A stretch of DNA of 15,147 bases, from assembly GCA_964526295.1 (NCBI GenBank), contig CAZGKW010000071.1, forward strand, positions 1-15,147. Direction: 5' to 3'. Below are positions 14,052 through 15,147 of the stretch, piece by piece. This DNA is from CAZGKW01 sp964526295 (GTDB lineage: Bacteria; Planctomycetota; Phycisphaerae; FEN-1346). How positions within the stretch are numbered: the stretch's first letter is position 1; every line of letters begins with the position of its first letter. The translations under genes and the position numbers were made by a program. The notes below the pieces were generated by a model, which was given only the letters and a program-made list of their open reading frames with translations, was not told where the DNA came from and made no database searches.

Positions 14052-14531
14052 ATGAGCAGGTGGACGATTTCGACAACATCATGGGCGGCGGGTTTTCTGG
14101 CCCTCGTCGTGGCAGGTGTACTTGTGCTACGGGCGGTGGACGCGGGCGGCCAGATCGCCGCAGCGCCCGAGAGCGAGGTGAAGGCCGAGGTGCAGGGGCC
14201 GAGGGCCATCGCGGTGAAGTTCCACGCCGACTGGTGCGGCTACTGCAAGGCCATGGGCAACGTGTTCGAGGAGATGCAGGCCAAGTTCGACACGCTGCCG
14301 GTACTGTACATCACCCTGGATCAGACGCGGGAGTTCGACCGCAGGCAGTCGCAGTATCTGGCTCAGGCGCTGGGCCTGGAGAAGGTCTGGGCTGAGCACG
14401 GTGGCAAGACGGGCTTCATCCTGCTGGTCGACGGCCGGTCGCGCGAGGTGATTCAGACCCTGAAGCACGACCAGACGCTGAAGGACATGGGAGCAAAGCT
14501 GGTCGAAGCCGTGGAGAAGGCTTCGTCATAA
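14052..14531 (+). CDS. Membrane-anchored thioredoxin-like protein
   Basis: This 159-residue protein has an N-terminal membrane anchor or uncleaved signal (residues 11-28, WAAGFLALVVAGVLVLRA) and a thioredoxin-like domain (~50-157) facing outward. The redox motif is WCGYC (Cys62, Cys65) in AVKFHADWCGYCKAM. The usual cis-proline near the active site (TP in most thioredoxins) appears replaced: the matching stretch reads GKTGFILLVDG (118-128). That proline normally helps substrate release, so a changed specificity is possible. GGAGG 7 bases before the ATG supports the start. It lies 69 bases after the anti-sigma gene on the same strand and probably belongs to the ECF operon. A disulfide reductase or thiol-redox role in the periplasm is likely; the partner is unknown. 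Confidence 0.85.
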   Translation: MSRWTISTTSWAAGFLALVVAGVLVLRAVDAGGQIAAAPESEVKAEVQGPRAIAVKFHADWCGYCKAMGNVFEEMQAKFDTLPVLYITLDQTREFDRRQSQYLAQALGLEKVWAEHGGKTGFILLVDGRSREVIQTLKHDQTLKDMGAKLVEAVEKASS

Positions 14532-14563
14532 CCCCCCCGGGTGGCCGCAACAAGGTGTGAGGT

Positions 14564-14586
14564 GCGCCCTGCCACGGGCGGGGCGC
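14564..14586 (+). terminator. Strong GC hairpin after the thioredoxin-like gene
   Basis: GCGCCCTGCC (14564-14573) pairs with GGCGGGGCGC (14577-14586) as a 10-bp stem with one G-U pair and a 3-base loop, ACG. It lies 33 bases after the stop codon and 16 bases before the next ATG. No U tract follows (GAGAGAGCG), so it may slow or partly end transcription, or regulate translation of the next gene. Confidence 0.45.
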
Positions 14587-14602
14587 GAGAGAGCGAATAC
14601 GC

Positions 14603-15147
14603 ATGAGTGAGCCCAACGCAAACTTGCTGAGGCGCTCCGGGACTGCCGCCTGCAGAGCGTGGCGGCTTACATTGATAGCCTTGGCCGCCGCGACGGAGAG
14701 CTTTCCGGTGGACCCGAAGCTGGCCGAACAGGCTTTGAAGGAGGCGGCCATCACCCTGCCCCACGGCCGGCCCGACCGCACGGATCACCAACTGGTGGTC
14801 GCGTCCTATTGGCCCGGCTCACCGCCGGTGCAGGTCTTCCCGGAGATCACCTCAAAGCATCCCCCGGGCCACGCGTCGATCGCCGAGTTTCCGCCGGTGG
14901 AGGGGGCCACCCGCTACCGCTTCAAACTCAGCGGCAGGGATCTCGATGAAACCCACGAGACCGAAAACCCCTGGTTCGACACATTGCCCTTCTATCCACA
15001 AGCCCACTGGAAACGCATCTACGTCGAGATGGTGCCCCTCGCCGCCGACGGCAGCGTGATCGACAAGGGCCACGGCAAACGCAAGCTGCACGTGCGGTCC
15101 GGCCCGTCGGAGTTCTGGAACGAACGCATGCTGCGCGGCGGCTCGGG
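14603..15147 (+). CDS. Unrecognised, probably exported protein (partial)
   Basis: The frame from ATG 14603 stays open to the window edge (181 codons). The N-terminus has basic residues (LLRRSGTAACRAWR) and then a short hydrophobic run (LTLIALAAA), consistent with a signal peptide. The rest is acidic and aromatic-rich with clear protein character: LVVASYWPGSPPVQVFPEIT, ATRYRFKLSGRDL, TENPWFDTLPFYPQAHWKRI and VEMVPLAADGSVIDKG. The last part suggests a beta-rich binding domain. The ribosome site is weak (GAGAGAG about 9 bases upstream), and the gene starts just after a GC hairpin. It follows the ECF operon on the same strand and may be part of it or a target. I do not recognise the family, and the C-terminus is outside the window. 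Confidence 0.6.
   Translation, partial: MSEPNANLLRRSGTAACRAWRLTLIALAAATESFPVDPKLAEQALKEAAITLPHGRPDRTDHQLVVASYWPGSPPVQVFPEITSKHPPGHASIAEFPPVEGATRYRFKLSGRDLDETHETENPWFDTLPFYPQAHWKRIYVEMVPLAADGSVIDKGHGKRKLHVRSGPSEFWNERMLRGGS

Overview
The window looks like high-GC Planctomycetota chromosome (Phycisphaerae or Sedimentisphaerales type, or a metagenomic relative). This rests on gene content: formylglycine-type sulfatases, a PQQ-like propeller protein, a LamG protein with a PEP-CTERM sorting tail, a XylR-type LacI/AraC hybrid regulator, a DUF6288-like PDZ/HEAT secreted protein, and an ECF sigma/anti-sigma pair. No tRNA, rRNA or CRISPR array was seen. The taxonomic call is inference.

Layout. Bases 238-883 hold a compact type II toxin-antitoxin pair (ribbon-helix-helix antitoxin, PIN toxin) whose promoter -10 box lies inside a perfect 19-bp palindrome and whose mRNA should be almost leaderless. 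Directly after it, on the minus strand, is the 5' end of an IS3-type transposase gene with its own promoter, then a decayed coding fragment (about 1036-1335). Next is a large secreted DUF6288/HEAT protein (1378-3795). Bases 3859-4716 are a mosaic on the minus strand: the first ~77 codons of a sulfatase with an intact CMPSR motif, a piece of an IS1380-like DDE transposase, a nested inverted repeat, and a short coding tail carrying an in-frame TAG.

Bases 4713-9119 form a minus-strand operon read right to left: small secreted protein, PQQ-like propeller protein, Tat-exported sulfatase, broken second sulfatase. ATGA overlaps or a short gap join the genes. Upstream lie a LamG/PEP-CTERM protein (9493-10314) and, divergent from it, the XylR-type regulator (10490-11644). 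The set reads as a sulfated-polysaccharide or surface-glycan locus with a sugar-responsive regulator; the substrate cannot be read from sequence.

Bases 11780-12060 hold a frameshifted remnant resembling a recombinase C-terminus, which appears to have cut off a small membrane protein coming from the other strand (start at 12350). Bases 12604-14531 are a plus-strand operon: ECF sigma factor, single-span anti-sigma factor lacking the zinc motif, and a membrane-anchored thioredoxin-like protein. The window ends inside an unrecognised, probably exported protein (14603 onward). Three independent mobile-element scars in 15 kb, each next to a broken gene, mark this as a rearranged accessory region.
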